From Burkholderiaceae bacterium (GTDB taxonomy: Bacteria > Pseudomonadota > Gammaproteobacteria > Burkholderiales > Burkholderiaceae_C): a stretch of 50,470 nt of DNA. Position numbers and translations under genes: made by a program. The notes under the pieces are model-generated. The model made no database searches. It worked only from the letters and a program-made list of their open reading frames with translations, and had not been told where the DNA came from. The DNA lies in assembly GCA_030654805.1 (NCBI GenBank), contig JAURWR010000068.1, forward strand, positions 1-50,470. The letters run 5' to 3'. Every line of letters begins with the position of its first letter. Position 1 is the first letter of the stretch. This document shows positions 32,866 through 43,751 of the stretch, piece by piece.

Positions 32866-33639
32866 ATGTCCCACCGACTCGTCATCCTCACCGGCGCTTC
32901 GCGCGGCTTGGGCGCGGCTCTGGCCGAGCAATTGCTGGCGCCCGGAACCGTGATGCTCTGCCTGTCGCGCGGCCGCCATCCGACGCTGGCGCAGCGCGCT
33001 TCGGAAGCGCAGGTTCAGATCGTGGAATGGCAGCGTGATCTGGCCAACAGCGTGGCCGTCGCGGACGAAGTCGAGCAATGGCTGCGCGCATTCGATGCGA
33101 GCCAATTCGATGGGGCCATCCTGATCAACAACGCAGGCGTGATCCCGACCGTCGGACCATCCGATGCTTGCACCTCAGCCGAGCTGTCCAACGCGCTGCG
33201 GGTCGGACTGGAATCGACCATCCTGCTGACCTCCGGATTCCTGCGTGCCACCGGCGCCTGGCGGGCAGATCGACGGGTGCTGAACATCTCTTCGGGGCTG
33301 GGACGGCGGGCGATGGCGGGCAGCGCGCTGTACTGCGCCGTCAAGGCCGGCATGGACCATTTCTCACGCGCGGTGGCACTCGATGAAGCACACCGCGCCG
33401 ACAGCGGACGGGGCACGGCAGCGCGCATCGCATCACTGGCACCCGGCGTGATCGACACCGACATGCAGGCCCAACTCCGTGCAGCCGACAGCGCCGGATT
33501 CCCGGGTCAGGACTACTTCAAGCAGCAACATGCGGGCGGTCTGCTGGTCAGCGCAGAAGACACTGCCAAACGCATCCTGAGCTACCTCGCTCGGCAGGAT
33601 TTCGGCGTCGAGCCGGTGGCGGACATCCGGACTGCCTGA
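32866..33639 (+). CDS. Short-chain dehydrogenase, sepiapterin-reductase-like
   Basis: A 257-residue SDR oxidoreductase. It has TGASRGLG (9-16), NNAG (88-91), the catalytic Ser142/143, Tyr156 and Lys160 (YCAVK) and a C-terminal APGVIDTDMQ typical of classical SDRs. The Asp-containing RDLAN segment and the longer loop suggest NADPH use as in sepiapterin reductase or YueD-type benzil reductase. A pterin dehydratase is 6 kb away, but there is no direct link. The ATG at 32866 begins MSHRLVILTGAS; a GTCTCC leader gives a weak ribosome-binding site. The gene is alone on its strand between RluA and a convergent dioxygenase. Confidence 0.9.
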   Translation: MSHRLVILTGASRGLGAALAEQLLAPGTVMLCLSRGRHPTLAQRASEAQVQIVEWQRDLANSVAVADEVEQWLRAFDASQFDGAILINNAGVIPTVGPSDACTSAELSNALRVGLESTILLTSGFLRATGAWRADRRVLNISSGLGRRAMAGSALYCAVKAGMDHFSRAVALDEAHRADSGRGTAARIASLAPGVIDTDMQAQLRAADSAGFPGQDYFKQQHAGGLLVSAEDTAKRILSYLARQDFGVEPVADIRTA

Positions 33640-33666
33640 TTCCGCAGCGACGCCGCAGCCGACTCG

Positions 33667-34413
33667 TCAGATGCTACCCGGCCCCTGGAACCCGCCACGC
33701 CGAAAGGTCAACACCAGCGTGTCGCGGTGGCCATCGGGCTGGTCCGGCCGCAGCGGCTGGATCGGCGTGGTTTCATGGATCACGCGCTCGTCGTCGAGCA
33801 TCAGCATCGTCCAGGGCTCGGTCATCGTGAAGCGGATGCCGGTCGGCCCGTTTGCATCGAACACGCGCGTCTCGCCGCCCTTCACACCACGCCGGTCGAC
33901 CAGTGCGACGACGACGAAATCAACGCCGTCGCGGTGCGCTCCTTCAGGTGTCGGGCGGCCGATGCCGTCGGTGGTGTCGATGCGGAACGGGTGCGCCTCG
34001 ACGAACCACGGCTGCTCGCCCTTGACGCGCGAGCACACCGCCGACAGGCCGTGCAGCAACTGCGCCCACACCGGCCGCGCGACGATGTCCGCTTGCATCG
34101 GCTCGAACAGGCGTTCGAACCCGCCGTGCAGCGCGTTGTATTCGAGCGGTTGCCAGTGCGCTCGGTGCGGTACCTGCTGCACCTCGTCGCCGCGCACGAC
34201 GAAGCACGAATGCCGGCGCCGGCGGTAGCGTCCGCCGTCGCGCAGATAGGTATCGGGCGGCAGGTCGTTCCAGGCTCCCGCCAACGCCATCAGTTGCGCC
34301 GGGTCGGCATCGATCAGCGAACACAGGCCGGCCGGCGCCAGCACCGCATGGCCCGCGGCCGACAAGGCCTGCGGCAGCGCGTCGGCAGCGATCCAGGGGG
34401 GCGACGGGGTCAT
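33667..34413 (-). CDS. 2OG-Fe(II) dioxygenase family protein
   Basis: A 248-residue Fe(II)/2-oxoglutarate-dependent oxygenase of the 2OG-Fe_Oxy_2 (IDO/BsmA) type. Iron ligands are visible as His160 and Asp162 in GAHRDGVDFV and His213 in VIHETTP, with a later Arg (RDTLVLTFRR) to hold 2-oxoglutarate. Relatives hydroxylate free amino acids such as isoleucine, but the substrate here is unknown. Its start overlaps the stop of the S4-domain gene by 4 bp (ATGA), so the two are coupled. The order cupin, S4, dioxygenase suggests one transcript. Confidence 0.88.
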   Translation of the reverse strand: MTPSPPWIAADALPQALSAAGHAVLAPAGLCSLIDADPAQLMALAGAWNDLPPDTYLRDGGRYRRRRHSCFVVRGDEVQQVPHRAHWQPLEYNALHGGFERLFEPMQADIVARPVWAQLLHGLSAVCSRVKGEQPWFVEAHPFRIDTTDGIGRPTPEGAHRDGVDFVVVALVDRRGVKGGETRVFDANGPTGIRFTMTEPWTMLMLDDERVIHETTPIQPLRPDQPDGHRDTLVLTFRRGGFQGPGSI

Positions 34414-34682
34414 CGAACCGGCGTCTCGGGCGATCCGTCCAGCCCGGCACCTTCGGCCGACAGCGGGGCAGCAGCAACGCGGATTCGGGTGCCCGTGACG
34501 GCAACAACCTGGCCTGCCCTGATCTTGCAGGTCTTGCGCAATTCATCGCGGCCATCGACCTGCACCTGGCCCGACGCCACCAGTGCCTTCGCGGCACCGC
34601 CGCTGCCCGACACGCCGGTGGCCTTCAGCAAGGCATCGAGCGCGATGTGGTCACCGCGCAATTCGAAATCGATCCAGTCCAT
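34410..34682 (-). CDS. Small S4-domain RNA-binding protein
   Basis: A 90-residue protein formed almost entirely by an S4 RNA-binding motif (LDALLKATGVSGSGGAAKALVASGQVQVDGRDELRKTCKIRAGQVV). It resembles YbcJ/RlbA-type proteins. The C-terminal 20 residues are Ala/Gly/Pro-rich. It lies 12 bp after the cupin gene and overlaps the dioxygenase start by 4 bp, so all three are probably co-translated. A role in ribosome or RNA quality control is likely from the family only. Confidence 0.9.
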   Translation of the reverse strand: MDWIDFELRGDHIALDALLKATGVSGSGGAAKALVASGQVQVDGRDELRKTCKIRAGQVVAVTGTRIRVAAAPLSAEGAGLDGSPETPVR

Positions 34683-34694
34683 CGAGGGCCGCCT

Positions 34695-35216
34695 TCAGGT
34701 GGGGGCGCGGTGGATCGGATCGACCCAGCGCACCTCGGTGGGGACTTCGACCGGGTCGATGTCGAGGTTGATCGCCACCGCCTCGCCATCGCTGCGCACC
34801 AGCACGCATTCGAGCGTCTCGTCGGGGCTGGCGTTGATCTCCTGGTGCGGCACGAACGGCGGCACATAGATGAAATCACCCGGCCCCGCTTCGGCGGTGA
34901 ACTCGAGCGCCTCGCCCCAACGCATGCGGGCGCGGCCCCTGACGATGTAGATCACGCTTTCCAACGGGCCGTGATGGTGGGCACCGGTCTTCGCATCGGG
35001 ATGAATGTGCACCGTGCCCGCCCACAGCTTCTGCGCGCCGACACGCGCGAAATTGATCGCGGCCTGGCGATTCATGCCGGGCGTCTGCGCGGTGTTGGGG
35101 TCGAGCTGACCGCCGGGAACGACGCTGACACCGTCGTGCTTCCATCGGCCTGAGGGTGGGGATTGGTTCGAGTTCACGGCACGGCGCAGCGTTGCAAGGA
35201 CACCATTCTCGATCAT
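34695..35216 (-). CDS. Cupin-domain protein
   Basis: A 173-residue beta-barrel protein. The metal-site motif HIHPDAKTGAHHHGPLESVIYIVRGRARMRWG and the second cupin part GPGDFIYVPPFVPHQEINAS are complete, so it may be a dioxygenase, an isomerase or a binding protein. ATG 35216 is favoured, though the conserved region starts near residue 20. It begins a probable three-gene transcript with the S4 and dioxygenase genes. Substrate is not known. Confidence 0.85.
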   Translation of the reverse strand: MIENGVLATLRRAVNSNQSPPSGRWKHDGVSVVPGGQLDPNTAQTPGMNRQAAINFARVGAQKLWAGTVHIHPDAKTGAHHHGPLESVIYIVRGRARMRWGEALEFTAEAGPGDFIYVPPFVPHQEINASPDETLECVLVRSDGEAVAINLDIDPVEVPTEVRWVDPIHRAPT

Positions 35217-35431
35217 CCCTGCCGCAGAGATAGCAAGACCCCGCGCGGGTTCCGATGCGATGGGGTACATTACACACACAGGTATACGCAAGACCGTGGT
35301 TGCTAGTGATCTCATCTCACCTGCTTCTGTTCTGAAGCGGGATCGCAAGAAATCCCCAGTTCGATCTTGAGTGTCTCTGCATGCGGCAGCATGTGCAGCC
35401 GCATCATTTTGTTATTGATAGGAATACGTCC
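35217..35431. promoter_or_regulatory. Divergent region cupin / cold-shock gene with csp leader
   Basis: 215 bp with no gene. It must hold the cupin promoter on minus and the cold-shock gene promoter on plus. An untranslated leader before csp is expected, as in other cspA-type genes whose leader controls cold induction, but its 5' end was not located. Confidence 0.4.
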
Positions 35432-35641
35432 ATGACGACGCAAACAGGTACCGTGAAGTGGTTCAACGAGAGCAAGGGCTACGGCTTCATCGCTCAAGAT
35501 GCAGGCGGCGCTGACCTCTTCGCCCACTTCCGTGACATCACGGGCAGCGGCTTCAAGACCCTGGTCGAGAACCAGAAGGTCGAATTCGAAGTCAAGCAAG
35601 GCCAGAAGGGCCTGCAAGCTGCGAACATCCGCGTGCTGTAA
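35432..35641 (+). CDS. Cold-shock protein, CspA family
   Basis: A 69-residue single-domain RNA chaperone (OB fold). It has [17 protein letters not shown] with the RNP1 motif KGYGFI and DLFAHFRDI as RNP2. ATG 35432 is preceded by AGGAATACGTCC. The UUCG-tetraloop terminator follows 24 bp after the stop. It likely binds single-stranded RNA and DNA and melts mRNA secondary structure in the cold. Confidence 0.95.
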   Translation: MTTQTGTVKWFNESKGYGFIAQDAGGADLFAHFRDITGSGFKTLVENQKVEFEVKQGQKGLQAANIRVL

Positions 35642-35664
35642 AGCAAAGCGAATCCAGCTCCTTC

Positions 35665-35690
35665 AAAACGCGGCTTCGGCCGCGTTTTTT
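35665..35690. terminator. UUCG-tetraloop rho-independent terminator of csp
   Basis: AAAACGCGGC, loop TTCG, GCCGCGTTTTTT. The perfect stem, T-run and A-run make it bidirectional, so it can also serve the convergent gene at 35762. Confidence 0.9.
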
Positions 35691-35761
35691 ATGGCCTGCT
35701 CGCACACGATGCAAACGTGCCCGCAGCTTCCAGGCCGGCTTGCGACCCTGGACCGATCCGA

Positions 35762-36028
35762 TCAGCTCAGGCCCCGCTGCAGCAAAGCCGCAACCAGCGC
35801 GTTGAGGCCGCCTTCATGGCCAGCCGCGCGATCCTGCAATTGCTTCACCAGTACCGTGGGCAGCTTGCACGCGAACGGAACCAGCCCGGCCTCGGCGTCG
35901 AGCCTTCGCTGCTCGCGCTTGTCGACCGCCGCCGCCGAACCCTGACCGAATCGGCCGGGCACGCCCGCAGACTTCATCTGCCCGTCGATCTTCTTGGCCA
36001 GGTTCTTGACGAGATCGGTCTTCTTCAT
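35762..36028 (-). CDS. Conserved hypothetical protein (Burkholderiales)
   Basis: An 88-residue product, beginning MKKTDLVKNLAKKIDGQMK, with a basic start and a C-terminal part (LVPFACKLPTVLVKQLQDRAAGHEGGLNALVAALLQRGL) resembling conserved hypothetical proteins of this order that carry a ribbon-helix-helix-like tail. The start could be ATG 36028 or the ATG two codons upstream at 36034. It is convergent with the csp gene and divergent from yaeQ. It may bind DNA or RNA; this is inference. Confidence 0.7.
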   Translation of the reverse strand: MKKTDLVKNLAKKIDGQMKSAGVPGRFGQGSAAAVDKREQRRLDAEAGLVPFACKLPTVLVKQLQDRAAGHEGGLNALVAALLQRGLS

Positions 36029-36161
36029 GCTCATGGTGAGGGCGCAGTGTCCGTGCGATTCTTGGGTGGAGTTCGACATTGTCATGCCACGCAACGGCAC
36101 CGAACCGCAAGCGCACCGCGTGCCCGACAATCGAAGGCTGCACGCCAACCGGAACGCATCC

Positions 36162-36716
36162 ATGGCATTGAAGGCCACCATCCACAAAGCCAGCTTGCAG
36201 CTCAGCGACATGGACCGCAACGTCTACGGCGAGCACGCACTGACCATCGCACGCCACCCGTCGGAAACCGACGAACGAATGATGATCCGCGTGCTGGCCT
36301 ACGCGCTGAACGTGCCGGCCGACCCGCGCAACGGCGCGCTGGAACTCGCGAAGAGCCTGTGGGACACCGACGAGCCCGACCTCTGGCAGAAGGACCTCAC
36401 CGGCCAGATCGTGCACTGGATCGACGTCGGCCAACCCGATGAACGACGCATCCTGAAGTCGGCGCCGCGCGCCGAGCGCGTGACGGTGATCAGCTTCAGT
36501 CACAGCACGCCGGTGTGGTGGAAAGGTCTGGAGAACCGCATCACCCGCGCACGCAACGTCGCGGTGTGGCAGATCGAGGCCGAACAGAGTCAGGCGCTGG
36601 CCGCGCTGGCGCAGCGCAACATGCAGCTGCAGGTGACGGTGCAGGACGGCATGGTGTGGATCGGCGAGGGCGATCGGTCGGTCGAGGTGCGGCCGGTGCG
36701 CTTGAATGCCCCATGA
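36162..36716 (+). CDS. yaeQ: YaeQ family protein
   Basis: A 184-residue protein of the YaeQ family, a PD-(D/E)XK-like fold of uncertain function, reported to compensate for RfaH loss in E. coli. It shows the typical MALKATIHKASLQLSDMDRNVY start, ARHPSETDERMMIRVLAYAL and WIDVGQPDERRILKSAPRAE with the conserved Asp/Glu pairs. Length is normal. It lies 36 bp before the GNAT gene. Confidence 0.93.
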   Translation: MALKATIHKASLQLSDMDRNVYGEHALTIARHPSETDERMMIRVLAYALNVPADPRNGALELAKSLWDTDEPDLWQKDLTGQIVHWIDVGQPDERRILKSAPRAERVTVISFSHSTPVWWKGLENRITRARNVAVWQIEAEQSQALAALAQRNMQLQVTVQDGMVWIGEGDRSVEVRPVRLNAP

Positions 36717-36752
36717 ACAGCGCCTGAATCGATAGCAGCCAGAATCGGTCGG

Positions 36753-37058
36753 ATGAAATCGCCCCGCCCCCACACCCGAGCTGCCGACCTCGACATCCGC
36801 CACAACGCTGCCGACTCCTGCTTCGAGTGCGACGTCGATGGCCTGCGCTGTGTCATCGACTACCGAGAGGCCGACGGTGTGATGCACATCTTCCACACCG
36901 AAGTGCCGCCGGCCCTCGAAGGTCGCGGCATCGCTGCGGCGATGGTGCGATTCGCGCTCGCTCACGCGCGGGAGCACGGCATGAAGATCGATGCGCAGTG
37001 CTCCTACGTCCGGATCTACATGCAACGACACGCGGAAACGCACGACCTTCGCGCCTGA
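36753..37058 (+). CDS. GNAT-like N-acetyltransferase (YjdJ/NATD1 type)
   Basis: A 101-residue minimal acetyltransferase. The core is CVIDYREADGVMHIFHTEVPPALEGRGIAAAMVRFALAHAREHG, with the acetyl-CoA loop EGRGIA. The short NATD1/YjdJ type lacks the first strands of larger GNATs; length is normal for it. It lies 28 bp before the prolyl oligopeptidase and 36 bp after yaeQ, so co-transcription is likely. Its substrate is not known. Confidence 0.9.
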   Translation: MKSPRPHTRAADLDIRHNAADSCFECDVDGLRCVIDYREADGVMHIFHTEVPPALEGRGIAAAMVRFALAHAREHGMKIDAQCSYVRIYMQRHAETHDLRA

Positions 37059-37086
37059 GCTGCGTCCACCTGTCGACACGCTCTGC

Positions 37087-39225
37087 ATGAACGCGAACCA
37101 CACGCCCCAGCCCTCGACTCCACCCGCACCGATCAGCTCCACGGACGACGACCCGCACGCCTGGCTGGAAGAGGTGCTGAGCGACCGCGCACTCGCCTGG
37201 GTGCGCGAGCGCAATGCCGAAAGCGAATCGCTGCTGACCGCCCGAGCCGAATACGCACCGATCCGTCAACAGTTGCTGGAGGTGCTGAACTCGAAGGACC
37301 GCATCCCGTCGGTGTCGCGACGCGGCGATCACTTCTACAACCTGTGGCGCGACGATGCGCATCCGCGCGGCCTGTGGCGACGCGCCACGCTGGCCGAATA
37401 CCGCCAAGAGAACCCGGCGTGGGAGATCGTGCTCGATCTTGACGCGCTGGCCGCGGCCGAAGGCGAGAACTGGGTCTGGGGCGGTGCCAACGCGCTCGAC
37501 ACCGAGCCACACCGCTGCCTGGTCTCGCTGTCGCGCGGTGGCGCCGATGCCGCCGTCGTGCGCGAGTTCGACACCATCGCGAAGCAATTCGTGGAGAACG
37601 GCTTCACCTTGCCCGAAGCGAAATCGTCGGTGACCTGGGTCGATGCGAACACGCTGTACGTCGGCACCGATTTCGGCCCGGGCAGCCTGACCGACTCGGG
37701 CTACCCGCGCCTCATCAAGCGCTGGACGCGCGGCACGCCGCTGGCGTCGGCCGTCACGGTATTCGAGGGCGAGACGCAAGACGTGTCTGCGAGCGCGTGG
37801 GTCGATCTGACGCCGGGCCACAAGCGCACGATCTTCAGCCGATCGCTCGACTTCTATCACCAGCAGCACGTCCTGATGGACGGCGATCGGCCGATCCCGT
37901 TCGACATGCCGAGCGACGCGTCATTCAGTTTCTGGAACCACTGCGGCGACGCGATCGACACACTGCTGATCGAGTTGCGCAGCGACTGGAAGGTGGCCGG
38001 TTCCACGCACTCGAAGGGTTCTCTGCTGGCCACCGACGCGGCGGCCTACCTGACCGGCGATCGCACGTTCACCGTCCTGTTCGCACCGACCGCAACAAGC
38101 TCGCTGGCCGGCTATTCGACGACGCGCGACCACGTCATCGTCAACGTGCTCGACAACGTCGCGAGCCGGCTCGATCTCTGGCGCCGCACGCCGCACGGGT
38201 TCGAGCCTCGGCCGATCGAGGCGCCGTTTCCCGGCACGCTGAGCGTGCGCAGCCTGCACGACCCGATGCGGGCCGGCGACCCGCTGGCCGAGTGCTATCT
38301 GCTGGGCTACACCGACTTCCTGACGCCGGATTCGCTGTTCCTCGGCCACACCGAGCCACCACCGGGCTCGACGGCGCTCGAACCGCTGAAGGCCCGCCCG
38401 GCCCTGTTCGATGCCACCGGGCTGCGCACCGAGCAGCGCTTCGCCACCTCGGCCGACGGCACGCGCGTGCCGTACTTCATCGTCTGGCCCTGCGGCGCCA
38501 AGGCAGACAGCAACAACCCGACGCTGCTGTACGGCTACGGCGGCTTCGAGGTCTCGCTGAACCCGTGGTACTCCGGCACTCATGGTCGAGCCTGGTTCGA
38601 GCGCGGCGGCGTGCTGGTCGTCGCCAACATCCGCGGCGGCGGCGAGTTCGGTCCGGCCTGGCACCAGGCGGCGATCCTGGAGAACAAGCAGCGCAGCTAC
38701 GACGACTTCATCGCGGTGGCCGAGGATCTGATCGCCCGAGGCGTCACCCGCCCCCGGCACCTCGGCATCATGGGCGGCAGCAACGGCGGGCTGCTGGTCG
38801 GCGCGGTGTTCACGCAGCGGCCCGAACTGTTCAACGCGGTCGTCTGCCAGGTGCCTCTGCTCGACATGCGGCGCTACCACACGCTGCTGGCCGGCGCCTC
38901 GTGGATGGCCGAGTACGGCAACCCCGAGGTGCCCGAAGACTGGGCCCACATCGCGCGCTACAGCCCATACCGGAACCTGCGCGCTGAGATGCACTATCCC
39001 GAGGTGCTGTTCACCACCTCGACACGCGACGACCGCGTCCATCCCGCGCATGCCCGCAAGATGGCGGCGCGCATGCGCGAGATGGGGCATCCGCTGCTGT
39101 ACTACGAGAACATCGAAGGCGGCCACGGCGGCGCGGCTGACAACGCCCAGCGGGCGCACTTGCAGGCGATGGAATTCGCCTACCTGTGGCGCCAGCTCGG
39201 CGCCGCGCCGACTGACTCTCCGTGA
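37087..39225 (+). CDS. Prolyl oligopeptidase family serine peptidase
   Basis: A 712-residue cytoplasmic or periplasmic S9 peptidase with no clear signal peptide. An N-terminal beta-propeller (about 60-430) precedes the alpha/beta-hydrolase domain. The catalytic triad is visible: Ser565 in MGGSNGG, Asp648/Asp649 in RDDRVHPAH and His680 in GGHGG. It resembles prolyl endopeptidases such as those cutting peptides under 30 residues. ATG 37087 begins MNANHTPQPS; the open frame upstream overlaps the GNAT gene. The gene is last in the yaeQ-GNAT-peptidase run. Confidence 0.93.
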   Translation: MNANHTPQPSTPPAPISSTDDDPHAWLEEVLSDRALAWVRERNAESESLLTARAEYAPIRQQLLEVLNSKDRIPSVSRRGDHFYNLWRDDAHPRGLWRRATLAEYRQENPAWEIVLDLDALAAAEGENWVWGGANALDTEPHRCLVSLSRGGADAAVVREFDTIAKQFVENGFTLPEAKSSVTWVDANTLYVGTDFGPGSLTDSGYPRLIKRWTRGTPLASAVTVFEGETQDVSASAWVDLTPGHKRTIFSRSLDFYHQQHVLMDGDRPIPFDMPSDASFSFWNHCGDAIDTLLIELRSDWKVAGSTHSKGSLLATDAAAYLTGDRTFTVLFAPTATSSLAGYSTTRDHVIVNVLDNVASRLDLWRRTPHGFEPRPIEAPFPGTLSVRSLHDPMRAGDPLAECYLLGYTDFLTPDSLFLGHTEPPPGSTALEPLKARPALFDATGLRTEQRFATSADGTRVPYFIVWPCGAKADSNNPTLLYGYGGFEVSLNPWYSGTHGRAWFERGGVLVVANIRGGGEFGPAWHQAAILENKQRSYDDFIAVAEDLIARGVTRPRHLGIMGGSNGGLLVGAVFTQRPELFNAVVCQVPLLDMRRYHTLLAGASWMAEYGNPEVPEDWAHIARYSPYRNLRAEMHYPEVLFTTSTRDDRVHPAHARKMAARMREMGHPLLYYENIEGGHGGAADNAQRAHLQAMEFAYLWRQLGAAPTDSP

Positions 39226-39302
39226 GGCATTCCTCGTTGAGGCGACTGTCCCTAGGTCATCGTCCTCTGGCGCCTGTCACGATCCGTGCTTAGGCTGGCT
39301 CC

Positions 39303-41262
<1,960 letters not shown>

Positions 41263-41329
41263 GTCACCCACCGGTCAGGCCAGCCCTCCAGAAGCTCACC
41301 TCGCAGACACATCTCTTCATCTCATCACC

Positions 41330-41641
41330 ATGACAGACCAGATCACCGCCTCCATCCAGACCCGCGCCAACGTGTACTTCGACGGCAAGTGCGTGTCGCA
41401 CAGCATCACGCTGCCCGACGGCACGAAAAAGAGCGTCGGCGTCATCCTGCCCTCGAGCCTGACCTTCAACACCGGCGCACCCGAGGTGATGGAACTGGTC
41501 GCGGGCACCTGCCGCATCAAGCTGGCAGGCAGCCCGACCTGGACCGACTACGCAGGCGGGCAGTCGTTCAGCGTGCCCGGCCAGTCGTCGTTCGACATCG
41601 AAGTCACCGACGCGCTGCACTACATCTGCCATTTCGGTTGA
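41330..41641 (+). CDS. ppnP: Pyrimidine/purine nucleoside phosphorylase PpnP
   Basis: A 103-residue cupin-like enzyme that cleaves nucleosides with phosphate to base and ribose 1-phosphate. It has [29 protein letters not shown] and [16 protein letters not shown], the DUF1255/YaiE signature. Length is normal. It is 67 bp after argG and on the same strand. Confidence 0.95.
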   Translation: MTDQITASIQTRANVYFDGKCVSHSITLPDGTKKSVGVILPSSLTFNTGAPEVMELVAGTCRIKLAGSPTWTDYAGGQSFSVPGQSSFDIEVTDALHYICHFG

Positions 41642-41700
41642 GCCTTCGAGCAGCGGTTTCGCCAAGACCATGCCCGCTGCTTTTTTCAGGAACACTGCAC

Positions 41701-42219
41701 ATGAAAAAAGCAGCGCGCGCTCTGCTCACCGCCCTGGCCTGCGGGGCGCTGATGCTCGGATGTTTCGAGGCCGCCGTCGCCGCGCAGCCGTCCAGACTGA
41801 CCCTCGTGTGCAGCGGGCTGGAGACCGTCGAAATCATCTACGGCACCGAGCTCGAACCAACGCGAAAAGGTGATTTCCGCGTCGAATACAACATCGACCT
41901 CGACCGGAAATCCATCGCAAATCCACGCAACGGCAAGCTGACCTCGATCAACATCGACGACAAGGAAATCAGCTTCGGGACGGCCACCGATTTCAACCCC
42001 GACGCAAAGGATCTCTCGGGTCCGAAGACCAACGGCCCAGTCGCCTCGGCGACCGGCGTGGTCATCAATCGCAGCAACGGCAGGTACTTCTCGATCGCGA
42101 CGCGCAAGCAGTTCAGCGCCGAACTGCCGCCCGAAGGCGGCAACGAGCCCATCGTCACCACCAACGTGAGAACCCGTCAGGGTGTCTGCACGGATGGCAC
42201 ACCGTCGCCTTCGTTCTGA
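41701..42219 (+). CDS. Exported hypothetical protein
   Basis: A 172-residue product with a signal peptide (MKKAARALLTALACGALMLG, up to AVAA before QPSRLTL). The mature part has TLVCSGLETVEIIYGTELEPTRKGDFRVEYNIDLDRKS and VVINRSNGRYFSIAT, a beta-rich pattern, and one Cys pair (LVCSG...GVCTDG). No family is recognised. It follows ppnP by 59 bp. A periplasmic location is likely. Confidence 0.75.
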   Translation: MKKAARALLTALACGALMLGCFEAAVAAQPSRLTLVCSGLETVEIIYGTELEPTRKGDFRVEYNIDLDRKSIANPRNGKLTSINIDDKEISFGTATDFNPDAKDLSGPKTNGPVASATGVVINRSNGRYFSIATRKQFSAELPPEGGNEPIVTTNVRTRQGVCTDGTPSPSF

Positions 42220-42324
42220 AAACGGCTCGGCAATGCGCTGTCGCCTCGCGTATCAGTAACCGACTGATTTGTCGTGGGGCAAGCGTCGGGCGCCGCTCCG
42301 CCCGACGCATCGTGGACCATCGAG

Positions 42325-42555
42325 CTACGCAATCAGCGTGAATCTCGGCTGCAGTCGGCCCTCGAATTCACCGGACTCGAAGAACATCGCATGCGGGCGC
42401 ACCCAGAGGCCGGATGCGTTGCACAACGGCCGGTACAGCACCAGCGGCTCCAAAGTTTCGCTGTGCCGGACGACACCCACGACCTCGTACTCGCCGCCCT
42501 TGTAGTGACGGTAGCAGCCGAGAGGGGTGTCAGGTAACGATGGCAATTCATTCAT
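42325..42555 (-). CDS. DUF1653 domain protein
   Basis: A 76-residue protein that is one DUF1653 domain: LGCYRHYKGGEYEVVGVVRHSETLEPLVLYRPL and LWVRPHAMFFESGEF. A GAGG site precedes ATG 42555. The family is small and uncharacterised, often found near nucleotide or tRNA metabolism genes. It is convergent with the exported hypothetical gene. Confidence 0.9.
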   Translation of the reverse strand: MNELPSLPDTPLGCYRHYKGGEYEVVGVVRHSETLEPLVLYRPLCNASGLWVRPHAMFFESGEFEGRLQPRFTLIA

Positions 42556-42665
42556 GGAAAAACCTCGATATGACCATGAGGATCATCCACCACACGGCCT
42601 AGTTTTCACGGGGCCACGCTATCCATCGATCTGCACGCCATGGGGTTGGCCGAGTTCGGGCCGGA

Positions 42666-42764
42666 TCATTTTCTATTGCACCAACGGCAAGACGGGTTGA
42701 GCAGGAATGCCGTGGCAGTGATGGCCGAAGCGGCCCCTGCGGAGATCAGGGTTGCGTTGGTCAT
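42666..42764 (-). CDS. Possible 32-residue hydrophobic peptide
   Basis: A short frame with an AGGA site eight bases before ATG 42764 encodes MTNATLISAGAASAITATAF and a Cys-rich tail (SCRWCNRK). The hydrophobic middle is long enough to span a membrane. The gene may be real or chance; it sits in the otherwise gene-poor stretch before the first direct repeat. Confidence 0.25.
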   Translation of the reverse strand: MTNATLISAGAASAITATAFLLNPSCRWCNRK

Positions 42765-42905
42765 GTGACTTCCTGGGAGAAGTGCGGTGAGATCCTGGGC
42801 TCATGGGTAACGCGCACGAGCGGTCGCCAAGCAACCAGTCCCAGCACGCGATCAAGTATCGCGAACAGCGTCAACGCAATGTGGTGTTTCCGAAATCGAA
42901 AACAG

Positions 42906-43028
42906 AGAATTCGACGTCGCCCGCAGGCTCGCACGGTGCGGGGCTCGGGCAAGAAAAGCCCTCCACGGGGAGACGGCTCGGTCTTGATGTCGGTGGGCTC
43001 AGTCGCCAGCGAACCCATCTCAGCGCGG
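42906..43028 (+). repeat. 123-bp direct repeat, copy 1
   Basis: Near-identical (about nine bases in ten, by eye) to 47019-47141, same orientation. The longest exact match is 39 bp (42975-43013 = 47088-47126). It includes a worn hairpin that in copy 2 is a complete minus-strand terminator. The stretch 42765-43111 around it holds no convincing gene. Confidence 0.85.
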
Positions 43029-43111
43029 CGCTTGCTAACCGGGAAATATCACGGACGAAGCGGTGCGCCTCACTCTGCCACTGGATTTCGCTCCTCAAGC
43101 CCGAGGATGCT

Positions 43112-43458
43112 CCACCAGTCGCTTGACGCAGCCGTATCCCCACGATCGACACGCAGTCAGGGCGAGGTTGGTAGAAGACCAGGTGATTGGCAAGATTCTT
43201 GATACGCCACTTGCGCAGGCCCGCCAGTTAGGGAAATGAAAGAGAGAGCGTTCTGATCGCACTCCAATCGGCGGAGGTCGGCACACGCTCGGCGCCATTG
43301 AGCGCCTTCCAGGAGTCTTGCTTCGAGCTGTTCTGCGGCCTTGCGCTTTGCGTCAGCGCGAATGAGTTCACGACCGTACCGCTGGCACTGCTGTAGCGCC
43401 CGGTCGAGATCTGCCCGTCCACGAACTGCTTGAGGGGATCCGGCAGCGATATGTTCAT
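43112..43458 (-). pseudogene. Decayed parDE toxin-antitoxin remnant
   Basis: The minus strand from ATG 43458 opens as a ParD-type antitoxin (MNISLPDPLKQFVDGQISTG). After SSAS the frame shifts; the shifted frame reads RELIRADAKRKAAEQLEARL, the expected ParD helix. It then shifts back to LNGAERVPTSADWSAIR, so two compensating indels leave about 28 residues out of frame. The antitoxin tail then runs by an in-frame deletion straight into the C-terminal half of a ParE-type toxin (SFP, stop, LAGLRKWRIKNLANHLVFYQ, down to RQATGG at 43112). The ParE start and the end of ParD are lost, so the pair is non-functional. Confidence 0.7.
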
Positions 43459-43751
43459 GCTTTGCACAACAGCCTCCTTGGATACGACGGCCATTTATCG
43501 CGTCAATAAATGGCCATGCATGTCATTTCCATCGAAGCTTTGCCCCTCACAGCACTGCCTGCCAGTGAACCCATCGCATCCACCCAAGAGAGGGGGAGCA
43601 CAGTGCCGGGTTATCCGGCAAAACTCACCGATCCGCATCAGACGTGCAGGTAGCCAACTTGGCAAGGGTCGCCCACTGACGGTGCCGAATGTTGCGCATG
43701 GACCACCCCATTTGCACAAAGAATAGCGTTTGAACTTCCAACCCTTCACCT

